Origin: Betaproteobacteria bacterium HGW-Betaproteobacteria-16
GTDB lineage: Bacteria > Pseudomonadota > Gammaproteobacteria > Burkholderiales > Burkholderiaceae_C
DNA: 37,441 nt
Direction of reading: 5' to 3'
Assembly (NCBI GenBank): GCA_002840835.1
Contig: PHCQ01000049.1
Span: 1-37,441 of the forward strand
Part shown: positions 24,991 to 33,089 of the stretch, in pieces
Numbering within the stretch: position 1 is the first letter of the stretch
How the letters are laid out: every line of letters begins with the position of its first letter
The notes under the pieces: generated by a model
Seen by the model: only the letters and a program-made list of their open reading frames with translations
Databases searched by the model: none
Told to the model about the DNA's origin: nothing
Made by a program: the position numbers and the translations under genes

Positions 24991-27159
24991 ATGAGCCAAG
25001 ACCAACAAGACACAGACGAGACAACACCCCTCCTGGCTCCGCGCGATGCCCCATGGGGCATGGACTACTGGGGGGGATTTCCGACCGACCCTGGAGACGA
25101 CATGAGTGCAGGCATCCACACGCGCCCCGACGGTGGCCGCGTCGGGACTGCGCCGGCTGGCGCCTCCCCGAACCCCGACCTGATTGACCAGTCGCACCAG
25201 CGCTCAGCCTCCTATGGCCTGACGACCCATGCAGAGCCCGACTTCTCCAGCCCATCGCGCGGGTTGCTGAACGACGCGCTGGACGAAAACCGCTTCCTCT
25301 TCCAGCACGCGGCTCCCGTGATGGAGACGCTGTACGACCAGATCGTCAACACGCACAGCATGGTCCTGCTGACCTCGTCGCGTGGCATGGTGCTGCACTC
25401 GCTGGGCGACACCGACTTCCTGGAAAAGGCCTCGCGCGTGGCGCTCACGCCGGGCATGGACTGGTCGGAGCAGAACAAGGGCACCAATGCCATCGGCACT
25501 GCGCTCACCGAAGAAGAAGCGCTCACGGTGCACGGCAGCCAGCACTACCTTAACGCCAACAAGTTCCTCACCTGCTCCGCCGCACCCATCTTCGACCCCT
25601 ATGGCCAGGTGATCGGGGCGCTCGATGTCACGGGCGACCACCGCAGCTTTCACCAGCACACGCTGGCGCTGGTGCGCATGTCGGCGCAGATGATCGAGAA
25701 CCACATGTTCGCCGACATCTTCCCCAAGGCGATCCGCATCCACTTCCACACCCGCTCCGAATTCCTGGGCACGCTGGTCGAAGGCATCGCGGTGTTTTCG
25801 CCCGAAGGGCGATTCATTTCGGCCAACCGCAGCGGGCAGTTCCAGATTGGCCTGCCCTTTGCAGCGCTCAAGGCCCACACCTTTTCTTCGCTGTTCGGCA
25901 TCCCGATCTCGGCGCTGCTTGACCTCTTCAGCGGCACACTGCCCAACCCCAAACAGCTGGTGTTGCACAACGGCGTCTCGGTGTGGTGCCGCGTCAAGGT
26001 CAAGACGGCCCACCCCTGGTCAGCCGTCCGGTCGACGCCGGATCAGCAACCAGCACCTGCCACAGGCGATGTACCGGCACCAGGTGCGTCAACGCCCCAG
26101 TCCACCAGATCCGCCGTCAAACGCACGCAGCTCTCCTCGCTGCAGTACCTGGACACGGGCGATCCGCAGGTGTCATCTGTCATCCACAAGCTGCGCATGG
26201 TCTCGGGCAAGGACATCCCGGTCATGATCCTCGGCGAAACCGGCACGGGCAAAGACCTGCTGGCGCAGGCCATCCACGGCGACTCCAACCGCTCCGGACA
26301 GCCTTTCGTGTCGGTCAACTGTGCGTCGATTCCCGAGACGCTGATCGAGTCCGAGCTGTTTGGCTATGAAGAAGGCGCCTTCACTGGCGCGCGCAAAAAG
26401 GGCGCCATCGGCAAGATCCTGCAAGCCCACGGTGGCACACTGTTTCTCGACGAAATCGGCGACATGCCCAAACACCTCCAGGCACGCTTGCTGCGCGTGC
26501 TGCAGGAACGCCGGGTCAGCCCGCTGGGCGCGGGCAAGGAAGTCGAGGTGGACGTGGCCGTGGTCTGCGCCACGCACAAGAACATCAAGGACATGATCGC
26601 GCGCGGCGACTTCCGCGAAGACCTCTATTACCGCCTCAACGGCCTGGTGGTGCGCCTGCCGGCGCTGCGCGAGAGATCCGACTTCGAACTGGTCGTGCGC
26701 AAGATCCTCAAGGCCCTGTGCGAGAACGGCGAACAGATCGGCATCTCCCCCGAGGTCATGAACATCTTCAAGCGTTACCACTGGCCGGGCAACTTCCGCC
26801 AGTTGCACAACCTCTTGCGCACGGCCGTGGTCATGGCGGGCTGTCAGGGTGTGATCGAACTGGGTCACCTGCCTGACGACTTCATGGAAGAACTGGAGCA
26901 CGGCCTGCCCCACCCCATCCCGCCGCGACTGATGGGATCGATCGGCCCGGCCCAGCCGCTGCCAGACGAGCCCAACACCGCCCCGATGCCCGAGCCGGTG
27001 GTGCCCGAAGGCACGCGCCTGGAAGACGTGGCCCTGAGCGCCATGGCTCAGATGCTGCGCCTGCACAAGGGCAACGTGTCGGCCGCGGCCAAGGCGCTGG
27101 GCGTTTCGCGCAACACGATCTACCGGAAGAAGGATTTGCTCCCACCGGATGTGTTGTAA
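24991..27159 (+). CDS. Sigma-54-dependent activator, AcoR-like (GAF-PAS-AAA+-Fis)
   Basis: Enhancer-binding protein of 722 residues. Regions: an unconserved N-terminal stretch (1-95), GAF sensor (about 100-240), PAS-like segment (about 258-335), a low-complexity Pro/Ala/Thr linker (about 345-380), the AAA+ domain with Walker A GETGTGKD (415-422), the sigma-54 contact loop GAFTGA (462-467) and Walker B GTLFLDEIGD, and a Fis-type HTH at the C-terminus (KGNVSAAAKALGVSRNTIYRKK). All parts needed to activate sigma-54 RNA polymerase are intact. It is divergent from pedF, which has a sigma-54 promoter, and near pqqA, which has another. It is probably the alcohol-responsive activator of PQQ-dependent oxidation; the effector is inferred. 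Start ATG at 24991 has a weak GAAGAGA site. Confidence 0.93.
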   Translation: MSQDQQDTDETTPLLAPRDAPWGMDYWGGFPTDPGDDMSAGIHTRPDGGRVGTAPAGASPNPDLIDQSHQRSASYGLTTHAEPDFSSPSRGLLNDALDENRFLFQHAAPVMETLYDQIVNTHSMVLLTSSRGMVLHSLGDTDFLEKASRVALTPGMDWSEQNKGTNAIGTALTEEEALTVHGSQHYLNANKFLTCSAAPIFDPYGQVIGALDVTGDHRSFHQHTLALVRMSAQMIENHMFADIFPKAIRIHFHTRSEFLGTLVEGIAVFSPEGRFISANRSGQFQIGLPFAALKAHTFSSLFGIPISALLDLFSGTLPNPKQLVLHNGVSVWCRVKVKTAHPWSAVRSTPDQQPAPATGDVPAPGASTPQSTRSAVKRTQLSSLQYLDTGDPQVSSVIHKLRMVSGKDIPVMILGETGTGKDLLAQAIHGDSNRSGQPFVSVNCASIPETLIESELFGYEEGAFTGARKKGAIGKILQAHGGTLFLDEIGDMPKHLQARLLRVLQERRVSPLGAGKEVEVDVAVVCATHKNIKDMIARGDFREDLYYRLNGLVVRLPALRERSDFELVVRKILKALCENGEQIGISPEVMNIFKRYHWPGNFRQLHNLLRTAVVMAGCQGVIELGHLPDDFMEELEHGLPHPIPPRLMGSIGPAQPLPDEPNTAPMPEPVVPEGTRLEDVALSAMAQMLRLHKGNVSAAAKALGVSRNTIYRKKDLLPPDVL

Positions 27160-27171
27160 CCCCCAGAGGAA

Positions 27172-28185
27172 CTACTTCGTCGGTGCCGCCCCCTGATCCA
27201 TCCACACGGGTTCCAGCTCGCGCCAGGCGCGTTGCAGGTTGAAGCCGTGGCGTGCTTCGTAGCCGGCCCAGTCCTGATAGGCGGGCAGTTCGCCCCAGGT
27301 GGTTTCCTGCGGCTGATGGCCCTCGTCCATGGCCCGCAGCACGCGCGCGCGCAGCGCTGTCAGGTAGCCTTGCGTGGCTGCCAGTGCAGGGGGTGGATCA
27401 CCCGCTGCGGCCGCGCGGGACCACACCGTGCCCAGCACCTGCTGCGGCCGCAACGCCTGCAACCGCTGCAGCGCCGCGAGCCAGCCGTCCAGACTGCCCT
27501 GCGCGAGTTCGGGCACGCGGTGGTCGTACGCCAGGCCGCCGGCCCACAGCACGCGGTGGCGGGCGTTCCACAGCACCAGATCACCTTCGGTGTGGCCGGG
27601 CTCGATGGCCTGCACCACCAGGCTCAGCGCGCCCACGCGCAGCCGCTCACCTGCTTCCAGTGTGCGGCTGGGCAGCACGATCTGCGTGCCTGCCAGCGCG
27701 GCTGCGCCTGCGCGGTTGGTGAGGCTCGCCAGGCAGTCCGCGCAGCGCTGCTGCATTGCGTTGCGCGTGGCCACGCTGGCCAGGATCTCCAGCTGGCCAG
27801 CTTCAAGCAGATCGGCAAAGGCCGAGTTGGCCATCACGTTTTCGGCGTGCGCATGGGTGTTCACCAGCCAGCGCACACGGGCCTTGAAACGGCAGGCCAG
27901 AGACGCGCGCACACGCAGGCCGTGTCGATGGCTCGGGCCGGGGTCGATCACCAGTGCTTCGCCACGACTCACCACCACGCTGGTGGGCAGCACATGGCCG
28001 GCGTTGTCGGGCGACACCTCACCATTCTCTGCCGCAGGCCAGACCCAGATGCCCGGCGCCACCAGCTGCCAGGGCACAGCATCGAACGCCTGGCAATCGG
28101 GTGACGGACCGGTCGCGTGCGCCGGCGCGACGAAGCCGCCGAGGCACAGCAGCGTGGTGAGCCAGCGGCGCAGCACAGCGCTCAT
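27172..28185 (-). CDS. Quinoprotein relay system zinc metallohydrolase (MBL fold)
   Basis: Exported metallo-beta-lactamase-fold protein of 337 residues with signal peptide MSAVLRRWLTTLLCLGGFVAPAHA. Zinc-site motifs are NTHAHAENV (HxHxEN at 111-116, where classic enzymes have HxHxDH) and EPGHTEGD. Cys pairs such as CADC may form disulfides. It matches the SoxH-related quinoprotein relay system zinc metallohydrolase group (TIGR04558/04559 type), defined by neighbourhood with PQQ dehydrogenases; its substrate is unknown. I chose the ATG at 28185 (AGGA 6 nt before, normal signal). An ATG at 28239 overlaps the upstream stop as ATGA with GGAG ahead, so it could be the real start. The 3' end converges on the sigma-54 activator gene 12 bp away. 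Confidence 0.85.
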   Translation of the reverse strand: MSAVLRRWLTTLLCLGGFVAPAHATGPSPDCQAFDAVPWQLVAPGIWVWPAAENGEVSPDNAGHVLPTSVVVSRGEALVIDPGPSHRHGLRVRASLACRFKARVRWLVNTHAHAENVMANSAFADLLEAGQLEILASVATRNAMQQRCADCLASLTNRAGAAALAGTQIVLPSRTLEAGERLRVGALSLVVQAIEPGHTEGDLVLWNARHRVLWAGGLAYDHRVPELAQGSLDGWLAALQRLQALRPQQVLGTVWSRAAAAGDPPPALAATQGYLTALRARVLRAMDEGHQPQETTWGELPAYQDWAGYEARHGFNLQRAWRELEPVWMDQGAAPTK

Positions 28186-28235
28186 CAACTGTCCTGCGTG
28201 ATGTGCGCGGCATTGAGCGCGCATGGAAAGCGTCC

Positions 28236-29267
28236 TCATCCGTGTCTCCGCACCACCGCACGCAAGGCCGCGAGCATGCCCGGCTCGGCGCCCAGGTGGC
28301 CGCTCAAGGGCTCGGTCAGCGTCACGCGCTGTGGCGCCAGTCGACGGCCCATCGCGGCCCAGGTGCGGCTGTTGGCGGGTGGGCAGACGGCATCACAGGC
28401 GCCGTGCACCCAGTCCACCGGAATGCCCAGGCGCGCCAGGCCCAGCACGGCGCAGTCCAGCGCACCGGGGCGCACAAAGCCCCGGTGCTGCAGGTAGTGC
28501 GCCTGGATGCGGAATTTGCGCAGCCCCGCCCGGTCGGATGGGTGCGTGGCGATACGGTGTCGGCTCGCTTGTGCCTTTCGCTGCCGGCGCCGCAACGCCG
28601 CCCAGTCACGCCGAATCGCGGCGGCCCGCGCAGCGGGGGCCTGCGTCATCGCCTGCCGAAGCGCACGGCGCATGCCGTGCGAGACGCAGGCCGATTCCAG
28701 CAAGGCCCAGCGGCGCAACACGCGCAAGCCTGCAACACCGGGTGTTCCACTTTGAAGCAGTTGTCTCAGCCTGGCGAGCGTCGCGGGCAGTGACACACCC
28801 GAGGCAGCGGGCCAGGCGGCCTCGCGGCCGAGGGTTTGTTGCACCTGGCGAGACGGCTGCAGCAGGCCACCCACCTCGCGCCGGCTGAGCGCAAAAGCAC
28901 CACGCAACACCAGCCGTCGCACCCGCTCGGGGTGTGCCTGCGCGTACGCCAGCGCCACCACCGTGCCCCACGACCCCGCCAGCAGCGACCAGCAATCGAC
29001 CCCCAGATGCCGCCGCAGCGCCTCCAGATCGGCCACCAGTGCCTGGGTGGTGCTGGCGGCGGTTTTCCCTCTGGGGCGGCTCGCGCCGCAGCCGCGTTGA
29101 TCGGGCGCGATCACCCACTGGCGCGCCAGATCCAGCGGGGCGAGCATGCCCGGCTGGCAACTGCTTCCCGGGCCACCATGCACCAGCAACCAGGGTTCAC
29201 CCTGCGGGTTGCCGACAGTCCGGTAAGCCATGCGGTGACCGCGCCCGACGGACAGGTCGGTGGGCAT
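28236..29267 (-). CDS. Proline iminopeptidase-like alpha/beta hydrolase (S33 family)
   Basis: Alpha/beta hydrolase of 343 residues. It has the oxyanion-hole motif HGGPGS (30-35), PDQRGCGAS, the nucleophile elbow AGSWGT (Ser99), an acid region VHGACDAVCPP and the catalytic His in SGHLGAEPG. HGGPG, GxSWG and the VCPP/GHxxxEPG ends are the usual pattern of proline iminopeptidases, which release N-terminal Pro from peptides. The gene is divergent from pqqA and followed by the relay metallohydrolase with overlapping or adjacent coding, so they look like one operon. Start choice: ATG at 29267 begins where homology begins; ATG at 29354 would run across the pqqA sigma-54 promoter. Neither has a good ribosome site. 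Exact substrate unknown. Confidence 0.85.
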   Translation of the reverse strand: MPTDLSVGRGHRMAYRTVGNPQGEPWLLVHGGPGSSCQPGMLAPLDLARQWVIAPDQRGCGASRPRGKTAASTTQALVADLEALRRHLGVDCWSLLAGSWGTVVALAYAQAHPERVRRLVLRGAFALSRREVGGLLQPSRQVQQTLGREAAWPAASGVSLPATLARLRQLLQSGTPGVAGLRVLRRWALLESACVSHGMRRALRQAMTQAPAARAAAIRRDWAALRRRQRKAQASRHRIATHPSDRAGLRKFRIQAHYLQHRGFVRPGALDCAVLGLARLGIPVDWVHGACDAVCPPANSRTWAAMGRRLAPQRVTLTEPLSGHLGAEPGMLAALRAVVRRHG

Positions 29268-29305
29268 CGGCCAGGCGCTACGCCGAACTGCGGCAGGCGC
29301 CACCT

Positions 29306-29319
29306 CAGGGGTATCCCTA
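29306..29319. promoter_or_regulatory. CAGGGNTATCCCTA motif before the pqqA promoter
   Basis: CAGGGGTATCCCTA, one base different from the copy in the aor control region (21839-21852). It ends 13 bp before the -24 element of the pqqA promoter, a position that suits an accessory activator, IHF-like protein or repressor. Confidence 0.35.
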
Positions 29320-29332
29320 GGACGGTCCTTCG

Positions 29333-29348
29333 TGGCATTGATATTGCT
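29333..29348 (+). promoter_or_regulatory. Sigma-54 (-24/-12) promoter of pqqABCDE
   Basis: TGGCAT-TGATA-TTGCT against TGGCAC-N5-TTGC(A/T): one mismatch, GG and GC exactly 10 bp apart. It lies 85-100 bp upstream of the pqqA ATG. A TGTTTCA half site occurs downstream at 29398-29404, inside the leader, in the context ACATGTTTCAT that is also present at 24931-24941. Confidence 0.85.
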
Positions 29349-29432
29349 GAACATGGTCGCGGCTTGAGATGCAGAGGTGCTGACAAGTTCGCAGACATGT
29401 TTCATGCCAACCCACTCTACAGGAGACACACC

Positions 29433-29507
29433 ATGCAATGGACCACCCCCGCCTTCACCGACCTGCGTTTCGGTTTTGAGATCACGATGTACATCGCCAA
29501 CCGTTGA
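29433..29507 (+). CDS. pqqA: PQQ precursor peptide PqqA
   Basis: Peptide of 24 residues, below usual ORF cut-offs, matching PqqA closely (FTDLRFGFEITMYIANR). Glu16 and Tyr20 in the E-x3-Y arrangement are the two residues that PqqE cross-links and that become the PQQ skeleton. CAGGAG lies 8 nt upstream of the ATG. The peptide is presented by PqqD to PqqE. It is the first gene of pqqABCDE and has a sigma-54 promoter upstream and an intrinsic terminator directly downstream, so it is expected to be made in excess over the biosynthetic enzymes. Confidence 0.97.
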   Translation: MQWTTPAFTDLRFGFEITMYIANR

Positions 29508-29525
29508 GCGCAACGTGATGTGTAC

Positions 29526-29561
29526 GGGGCGCACGGGTGAGTCACACGTGCGCCTCTTTTT
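29526..29561 (+). terminator. Intrinsic terminator/attenuator between pqqA and pqqB
   Basis: 10-bp stem GGGGCGCACG / CGTGCGCCTC (one G-T pair), 11-nt loop, then five T. It begins 19 bp after the pqqA stop and ends 24 bp before pqqB. A short pqqA-only transcript plus a longer operon transcript is known from methylotroph pqq operons; this structure would give the same result. Confidence 0.85.
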
Positions 29562-29584
29562 GTTCCATTCCATGGTGAACTGAC

Positions 29585-30502
29585 ATGCGCATCCGGGTTC
29601 TCGGCTCTTCGGCCGGTGGTGGCTTCCCGCAATGGAACTGCAACTGCCCCAATTGCGACGGCGTTCGGCGTGGCACGCTCAAGGCGCGCGCACGCACGCA
29701 GTCGTCCATCGCGGTCAGCGCCAACGACAAAGACTGGCTGCTGGTCAACGCCTCGCCCGACATCCTGACCCAGATCCGCGACAACCCCGAGCTGCAACCG
29801 GCCCGCGCCATCCGCGACAGCGGCATCGCCGCCGTGCTGCTGATGGACGCGCAGATCGACCATGTCACCGGTCTCCTGATGCTGCGCGAGCGCCAGACAC
29901 CCCTTCCCCTGCTGGCCACGCCAGAGGTGCTCTCGGACCTGTCGGACGGTTTCCCCATCACCCGCATCCTCTCGCACTTCTGCGGCGTGGACCGCCACGA
30001 ATTGCCCATCGACGGCCGCACGCTGCCCGTGCCCGGCCTGGCCGGTGTGCAGCTGCAGTGCGTGTCGCTCTCGTCCAAGCCGCCGCCGTATTCGCCGTTT
30101 CGCGGTAACCCGCGCCCGGGCGACAACATCGGCCTGGTGATCACCAACCCGCTGAACAACCAGCGCGTGTTCTACGCGCCCGGCCTGGGCGAGGTCACAC
30201 CCGCACTGCTGGAACTCATGGCCGGTTGTTCGGTGGTGATGGTCGACGGCACCTTCTGGACCAACGACGAAATGCAGCGCATGGGCCTGCACAGCAAGAG
30301 CGCCACCGACCTGGGCCACCTGCCGCAAAGCGGGCCAGGGGGCATGGTCGAACAACTCGACCGCCTGCCCGCCCATGTGCGCAAGATCCTCATCCACATC
30401 AACAACACCAACCCCATACTGGTGAAAGACTCGGCCGAGCGCGCGCTGCTCACGCAGCACGGCATCGAAGTCGCCCACGACGGTATGGAAGTCGAGCCAT
30501 GA
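29585..30502 (+). CDS. pqqB: PQQ biosynthesis protein PqqB
   Basis: Metallo-beta-lactamase-fold protein of 305 residues, normal length for PqqB. N-terminus [20 protein letters not shown] is the family hallmark, with a zinc-type Cys cluster (CNCPNC). The usual MBL HxHxDH is reduced ([11 protein letters not shown]), as in known PqqB. PqqB acts as an oxidoreductase/hydroxylase step on the PqqE product before PqqC. The gene is second in the operon; a REP-like element separates it from pqqC. Start ATG at 29585 follows the pqqA terminator. Confidence 0.96.
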   Translation: MRIRVLGSSAGGGFPQWNCNCPNCDGVRRGTLKARARTQSSIAVSANDKDWLLVNASPDILTQIRDNPELQPARAIRDSGIAAVLLMDAQIDHVTGLLMLRERQTPLPLLATPEVLSDLSDGFPITRILSHFCGVDRHELPIDGRTLPVPGLAGVQLQCVSLSSKPPPYSPFRGNPRPGDNIGLVITNPLNNQRVFYAPGLGEVTPALLELMAGCSVVMVDGTFWTNDEMQRMGLHSKSATDLGHLPQSGPGGMVEQLDRLPAHVRKILIHINNTNPILVKDSAERALLTQHGIEVAHDGMEVEP

Positions 30503-30585
30503 CCCCCTGCGCCGCTTCGCGTCTTCCCCCTGCAGGGGGACCACACCAGTGGCCCGGCAAAGCCGGTTCCACGGTGTGTGCTGGG
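30503..30585. repeat. REP-like GC-rich intergenic element, family A copy 5 (inverted)
   Basis: CTGCGCCGCTTCGCGTCTTC, a CCCCCTGCAGGGGG hairpin and GGCCCGGCAAAGCCGGTTCC. It lies between pqqB and pqqC, inside the operon. Confidence 0.75.
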
Positions 30586-30626
30586 TCAGTCATCGCGTCA
30601 ACATTTACCTTTGCTGGAACCTGATC

Positions 30627-31358
30627 ATGGAAATCGCCCAAGCCATCCGCAACGACAACCACCTGCCCGCCTGGAGCCCTGAAGCCTTTGAGGCCCAGTT
30701 GCGCGACAAGGGCCGCAGCTACCACATCCACCACCCATTCAACGTGCGCATGAACGCGGGCGGCTGCACGCCCGACGAGATTCGCTGCTGGGTGACCAAC
30801 CGCTTCTATTACCAAATCTGCATCCCGCGCAAGGACGCCGCCATCCTCGCCAACATGCCTCTCCGCGCAGACCGTCGGCTGTGGATCGAACGCATCCTCG
30901 ACCACGATGGCCACGACGACCACAAGGGCTCGGCCGCGGGCGGCATCGAGGCCTGGACGCGGCTGGGCGAAGCGGTCGGCATTGCACGCGAAGACCTGTG
31001 GTCTTTGCGGGGCGTGGTGCCCGCTGTTCGCTTCGCCTGCGACGCCTATGTGAACTTCGCGGCCAAAGCACCGTGGCAGGAAGCCGTGTGCTCCTCGCTC
31101 ACCGAGATGTTTGCGCCGCAGATCCACAAAGACCGGCTCGCCACCTGGCCCACGCACTACCCGTGGATCGAGTCCGATGGCCTGGCCTATTTCCGCAACC
31201 GCATTCCGCTCGCCAGCCGCGACGTGGAACACGGCCTGCGGGTCACGCTCGGCCACTTCAACACGCGCGAAGCGCAGCATCATGCACTGGACATCCTGCA
31301 GTTCAAGCTGGACATTCTGTGGACCATGCTGGACGCGATAGAGAAAGCCTGTCAGTGA
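30627..31358 (+). CDS. pqqC: Pyrroloquinoline-quinone synthase PqqC
   Basis: Cofactorless oxidase of 243 residues that performs the final ring closure and eight-electron oxidation to PQQ. Strong family stretches: [57 protein letters not shown] and [17 protein letters not shown] took the ATG at 30627 because homology to PqqC begins there; the frame is open to 30549 but that part lies in the REP-like element. It is third in the operon. Confidence 0.97.
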   Translation: MEIAQAIRNDNHLPAWSPEAFEAQLRDKGRSYHIHHPFNVRMNAGGCTPDEIRCWVTNRFYYQICIPRKDAAILANMPLRADRRLWIERILDHDGHDDHKGSAAGGIEAWTRLGEAVGIAREDLWSLRGVVPAVRFACDAYVNFAAKAPWQEAVCSSLTEMFAPQIHKDRLATWPTHYPWIESDGLAYFRNRIPLASRDVEHGLRVTLGHFNTREAQHHALDILQFKLDILWTMLDAIEKACQ

Positions 31359-31364
31359 TGGACT

Positions 31365-31446
31365 CCCCCCTGCGCCGCTTCGCGTCTTCCCCCCAGGGGG
31401 ACCACGCCTTTGGACCGGCAAAGCCGGATCTTCGGCGTGTGCTGGG
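31365..31446. repeat. REP-like GC-rich intergenic element, family A copy 6 (inverted)
   Basis: CTGCGCCGCTTCGCGTCTTC, CCCCCAGGGGG hairpin, GGCAAAGCCGGATCTTCGGC. Nearly the same as copy 4 at 23081. It lies between pqqC and pqqD. Confidence 0.75.
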
Positions 31447-31470
31447 ATTGACACGCGCGCCGGAGTTGCT

Positions 31471-31734
31471 ATGAGTACGCTGCCGAATCAACCCAAGCTC
31501 TCGCGGCGCTTCCGCCTGCAGTACGAGGAAGCGCAGAGCCGCTGGGTATTGCTCTACCCCGAGGGAATGGTGCAACTCAATCCGTCGGCGGCCGAGATCC
31601 TGCAGCGTTGCGACGGCGTGCGCACGTTCGACGGCATCGTCGCCGAGCTGGAAGTGGCGTTCAACGCGCAAGGCATTTCACCCGAAGTGCAGGCGCTGCT
31701 TGAAGAAGGACAACGCCGTGGCTGGATTGACTGA
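31471..31734 (+). CDS. pqqD: PqqA-binding chaperone PqqD
   Basis: RiPP recognition element protein of 87 residues. PqqD binds PqqA and delivers it to the radical SAM enzyme PqqE. Visible features: LSRRFRLQYEEAQSRWVLLYPEGMVQLNPSAAEIL, split here as RRFRLQYEEAQ and LLYPEGMVQLNPSAAEIL, typical of PqqD. CCGGAG lies 7 nt before the ATG. Its last codons overlap the start of pqqE, which implies translational coupling. Confidence 0.95.
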   Translation: MSTLPNQPKLSRRFRLQYEEAQSRWVLLYPEGMVQLNPSAAEILQRCDGVRTFDGIVAELEVAFNAQGISPEVQALLEEGQRRGWID

Positions 31735-32857
31735 AACCCCCACCGTCGGCCAGCCCCTGTGGCTGCTGGCCGAGCTCACCTACAAGTGCCCGCTGCACTG
31801 CGTGTTTTGCTACAACCCCACGCAACACGCGCGCATTCGCGACGAGATGAGCACCGCGCAATGGGTGGACGCGATGACCCAGGCGCGCAAGCTCGGCGCG
31901 GCGCAGTTGGGCTTTTCGGGCGGCGAGCCGCTGCTGCGCGACGACCTCGAAGAACTGGTGCAGGAGGCCCACGCCCTGGGTTACTACACCAACCTCATCA
32001 CCTCCGGCGTGGGTCTCACACCCGTGCGCGCGCAGAAGCTAAAAGACGCCGGGCTCGACCACGTGCAGCTCTCGATCCAGGATTCCACCAGGGACCTGAA
32101 CGACTTTCTGAGCCACACCAAGACCTTCGACCTCAAGCAGCGCGTGGCCAGGCTCATCAAGCAACACGACTGGCCCATGGTGATGAACTGCGTGCTGCAC
32201 AGGCACAACCTGCCCCACGTGCGCAAGATCATCGAAATGGCCGTGGCGCTGGAAGCCGAGTACCTGGAGCTGGCCAACACCCAGTACTACGGCTGGGCAT
32301 GGATCAACCGCGACCACCTCATACCCACGCGCGAAGAGTTGCAGGTCGCCGAGGCCGAGGTCAACGCCTTCCGCGCCGAGCAGGAAGGCAAAGCTGGCCC
32401 CAGATGCCGCGTGCTGTTCGTGGTGCCCGACTACTTTGAAGAACGCCCCAAGGCCTGCATGAACGGCTGGGGCGCGGTGTTCCTCTCGATCGCGCCCGAC
32501 GGCCTGGCCATGCCTTGCCACAACGCGCGCGACCTCCCCGGCCTGCAACTGCCCAATGTTAGAGACACGCCGATCGCAGACATCTGGCAGCGCAGCAATG
32601 CTTTCAACGCCTTTCGCGGCGACAGCTGGATGAAGGCGCCGTGTCGGACCTGCGACGAACGCCACAGGGACTTCGGCGGCTGCCGCTGCCAGGCCTTCCT
32701 GATCACCGGCGACGCCACCGAAGCCGACCCGGTGTGCAGCAAATCAACCCACCACCACAAGGTGGTGCAGGTCGTAAAGAACGCGCCCACGCGGCGCAAC
32801 ATCCCCATCGTGTTCCGCAGCGACGCGGAATCGCGTCAACTGCATCCCTCGCCATAG
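31718..32857 (+). CDS. pqqE: PqqA peptide cyclase PqqE (radical SAM)
   Basis: Radical SAM/SPASM enzyme of 379 residues that forms the Glu-Tyr carbon-carbon bond in PqqA. The SAM-cluster motif is CPLHCVFC; the C-terminal SPASM Cys set includes CMNGWGAVFLS, MPCHNAR, CRTCDER, GGCRCQAF and the final DPVC. I chose GTG at 31718 because AAGGA lies 7 nt before it; this gives the usual N-terminus and a 17-bp overlap with pqqD. A TTG at 31700 in the same frame is less likely. It is the last pqq gene here: no pqqF or pqqG peptidase gene follows. Confidence 0.96.
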   Translation: MAGLTETPTVGQPLWLLAELTYKCPLHCVFCYNPTQHARIRDEMSTAQWVDAMTQARKLGAAQLGFSGGEPLLRDDLEELVQEAHALGYYTNLITSGVGLTPVRAQKLKDAGLDHVQLSIQDSTRDLNDFLSHTKTFDLKQRVARLIKQHDWPMVMNCVLHRHNLPHVRKIIEMAVALEAEYLELANTQYYGWAWINRDHLIPTREELQVAEAEVNAFRAEQEGKAGPRCRVLFVVPDYFEERPKACMNGWGAVFLSIAPDGLAMPCHNARDLPGLQLPNVRDTPIADIWQRSNAFNAFRGDSWMKAPCRTCDERHRDFGGCRCQAFLITGDATEADPVCSKSTHHHKVVQVVKNAPTRRNIPIVFRSDAESRQLHPSP

Positions 32858-32878
32858 ACCACTCCCGTCCGTTCGTGC

Positions 32879-32902
32879 CGCGCCTGTCAAAACGCAGGCG
32901 CG
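32879..32902 (+). terminator. Possible terminator hairpin after pqqE
   Basis: CGCGCCTG / CAGGCGCG perfect 8-bp stem with an 8-nt loop, 21 bp after the pqqE stop. It has no T run, so any termination would be weak or factor-assisted. The rest of the 287-bp gap to 33144 holds only the palindrome at 33090. Confidence 0.4.
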
Positions 32903-33089
32903 CCAGATCCTCAACACCGGCCAGGCTGGTCTGCAAATGTGATGTCCTGTATCGCTGTTGCGCTGTGACCAGAGATGCAGGGCAGGTAATCAAACGTAAG
33001 CACCGAAAAAGCCTTTGCAACTTCAGGTTGCCTTAAGCATCGGCCCACATCGTCGCGTTGGCGGTGCGAGGGCACCCCCCCCAGAAGCC

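Noticed and set aside
1883..31446. Family A elements as a CRISPR array or transposon ends
   Set aside because: They are scattered single copies between genes, in both orientations, without regular spacers, and no transposase gene is nearby.
31700..31717. TTG start for pqqE
   Set aside because: The GTG at 31718 has AAGGA at proper spacing and gives the usual PqqE N-terminus.
33014..33032. GCAAC/GTTGC hairpin upstream of the lipoprotein gene as a riboswitch or terminator
   Set aside because: 5-bp stem only, no T run and no further conserved structure.
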